7,102 bases of DNA, taken from contig CALHIC010000441.1 in assembly GCA_938030845.1 (NCBI GenBank), positions 1 through 7,102 of the forward strand, read 5' to 3'. The DNA comes from an uncultured Oribacterium sp. (lineage in GTDB: Bacteria > Bacillota > Clostridia > Lachnospirales > Lachnospiraceae). Positions within the stretch are counted from its first letter, which is position 1; every line of letters starts with the position of its first letter. The notes beneath the pieces are model-generated. The model saw nothing but the letters and a program-made list of their open reading frames with translations, did no database searches and was not told the DNA's origin. The position numbers and the translations under genes are program-made. This document shows, one piece after another, positions 6,639-7,102 of this stretch.

Positions 6639-6646
6639 TTACTCTA

Positions 6647-7102
6647 ATGGATATTGTAGCACTATTGGAGGTTTTGGCAAAAGGCTTACTTGACGCAGAG
6701 AACAAATATAGTGGCTTTTCTCTTGTAATTTATGATTTTCAAAATACAATGGAAAGCAAAGAAACTTGTCTTGTGCTTTACTTTAAGATTAGGAGGAAGA
6801 GGATGGCAGAGCTACAGTATAATTTGATTGATGATTGGGAAAAGAAAGAGGTGGATCTTCCTGCATTGGAAGAAGCCTTAGAGCAGGAAAGTTCTAATCG
6901 TTATAGTGGAAAGGTATTTCATGATATTGCAGCAAAGTGGAAGAAATACAAGAAAAGGGGCGTTTCGAATCTTTACCTTTTAAAGGAAGCTGAAGATGAA
7001 GGTCTGGCTTGTGCGTACTATGCTTATTCGATTACAAATGGTGTGATAGAGGGGGCACAGCTGGAAAATTTGCGTACGCTTTGCGCAGAGAAGCTCTCTA
7101 CT
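6647..7102 (+). CDS. Unrecognised protein, 5' part, runs off the window
   Basis: Starting with ATG at 6647, the frame is open for 152 codons to the last base, so the gene continues beyond the window. I do not recognise the family. The N-terminus MDIVALLEVLAKGLLDAE looks helical and is followed by a strand-like stretch (FSLVIYDF, TCLVLYFKI at about 43-51), a charged, acidic middle (LIDDWEKKEVDLPALEEALEQE, roughly 63-84) and an alanine- and tyrosine-containing helical part (KEAEDEGLACAYYAYS, about 118-133). There is no signal peptide and no clear membrane segment. It is transcribed divergently from the YgbA-like gene and has its own ribosome site. Base composition is more AT-rich than the transporter genes. 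The absence of any stop over 456 bases together with the ribosome site makes coding likely. Confidence 0.7.
   Translation, partial: MDIVALLEVLAKGLLDAENKYSGFSLVIYDFQNTMESKETCLVLYFKIRRKRMAELQYNLIDDWEKKEVDLPALEEALEQESSNRYSGKVFHDIAAKWKKYKKRGVSNLYLLKEAEDEGLACAYYAYSITNGVIEGAQLENLRTLCAEKLST

Larger units (their letters stand above)
6581..6645. repeat. Perfect 9-bp inverted repeat in the divergent intergenic region
   Basis: AGAGTAATC (6581-6589) and GATTACTCT (6637-6645) are exact reverse complements separated by 47 bases. The right arm lies between the ribosome site and the ATG of the plus-strand gene; the left arm lies upstream of the candidate extended -10. The spacing suits a looped operator or element ends rather than a tight hairpin. 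A chance match of nine bases over this distance is possible. Confidence 0.55.

Noticed and set aside
1..7102. CRISPR array, tRNA, rRNA, transposase or integrase genes
   Set aside because: No regularly spaced repeats, no structural RNA sequence and no transposase or integrase motif were seen on either strand.

Overview
The window looks like chromosomal DNA from a low-to-moderate-GC Firmicute, most likely a Lachnospiraceae-like Clostridium relative. This rests on strong Shine-Dalgarno sites, the CydDC-like ABC pair and the YgbA-type protein; no rRNA or tRNA is present to place it firmly. Almost everything is coded on the minus strand, so transcription runs from right to left.

Right to middle (6516 down to about 2440) is an ordinary chromosomal operon. 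It holds a small cysteine-rich YgbA_NO-family protein, then two overlapping half-transporter genes that resemble CydD and CydC (heterodimeric ABC exporter), then the first codons of a Cys-tRNA(Pro) deacylase (YbaK/EbsC type). That last gene has its own ribosome binding site but stops after 27 codons.

The deacylase reading frame breaks off exactly where an accessory block begins (about 2440 down to 138). This block is visibly more AT-rich, above all in its last gene. It contains a probable antitoxin, an abutting AbiEii-type nucleotidyltransferase toxin (TAAATG junction), and a DUF1016/YhcG-type PD-(D/E)XK nuclease. The simplest reading is that a defence cassette replaced or interrupted the deacylase gene at the 3' end of the transporter operon. 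Its far boundary is not visible; the left 137 bases hold two hairpins but no gene I can support.

At the right edge a divergent plus-strand gene begins at 6647 and runs off the window. It is open for 152 codons and unrecognised. A candidate extended -10 promoter and a perfect 9-bp inverted repeat lie in the divergent intergenic region before it.

Functionally, the transporter pair (CydDC relatives export cysteine/glutathione), a protein of an NO-responsive family and a Cys-tRNA(Pro) proofreading gene share a thiol/nitrosative-stress theme, but this link is inference. The AbiE pair and the nuclease are candidates for phage defence.
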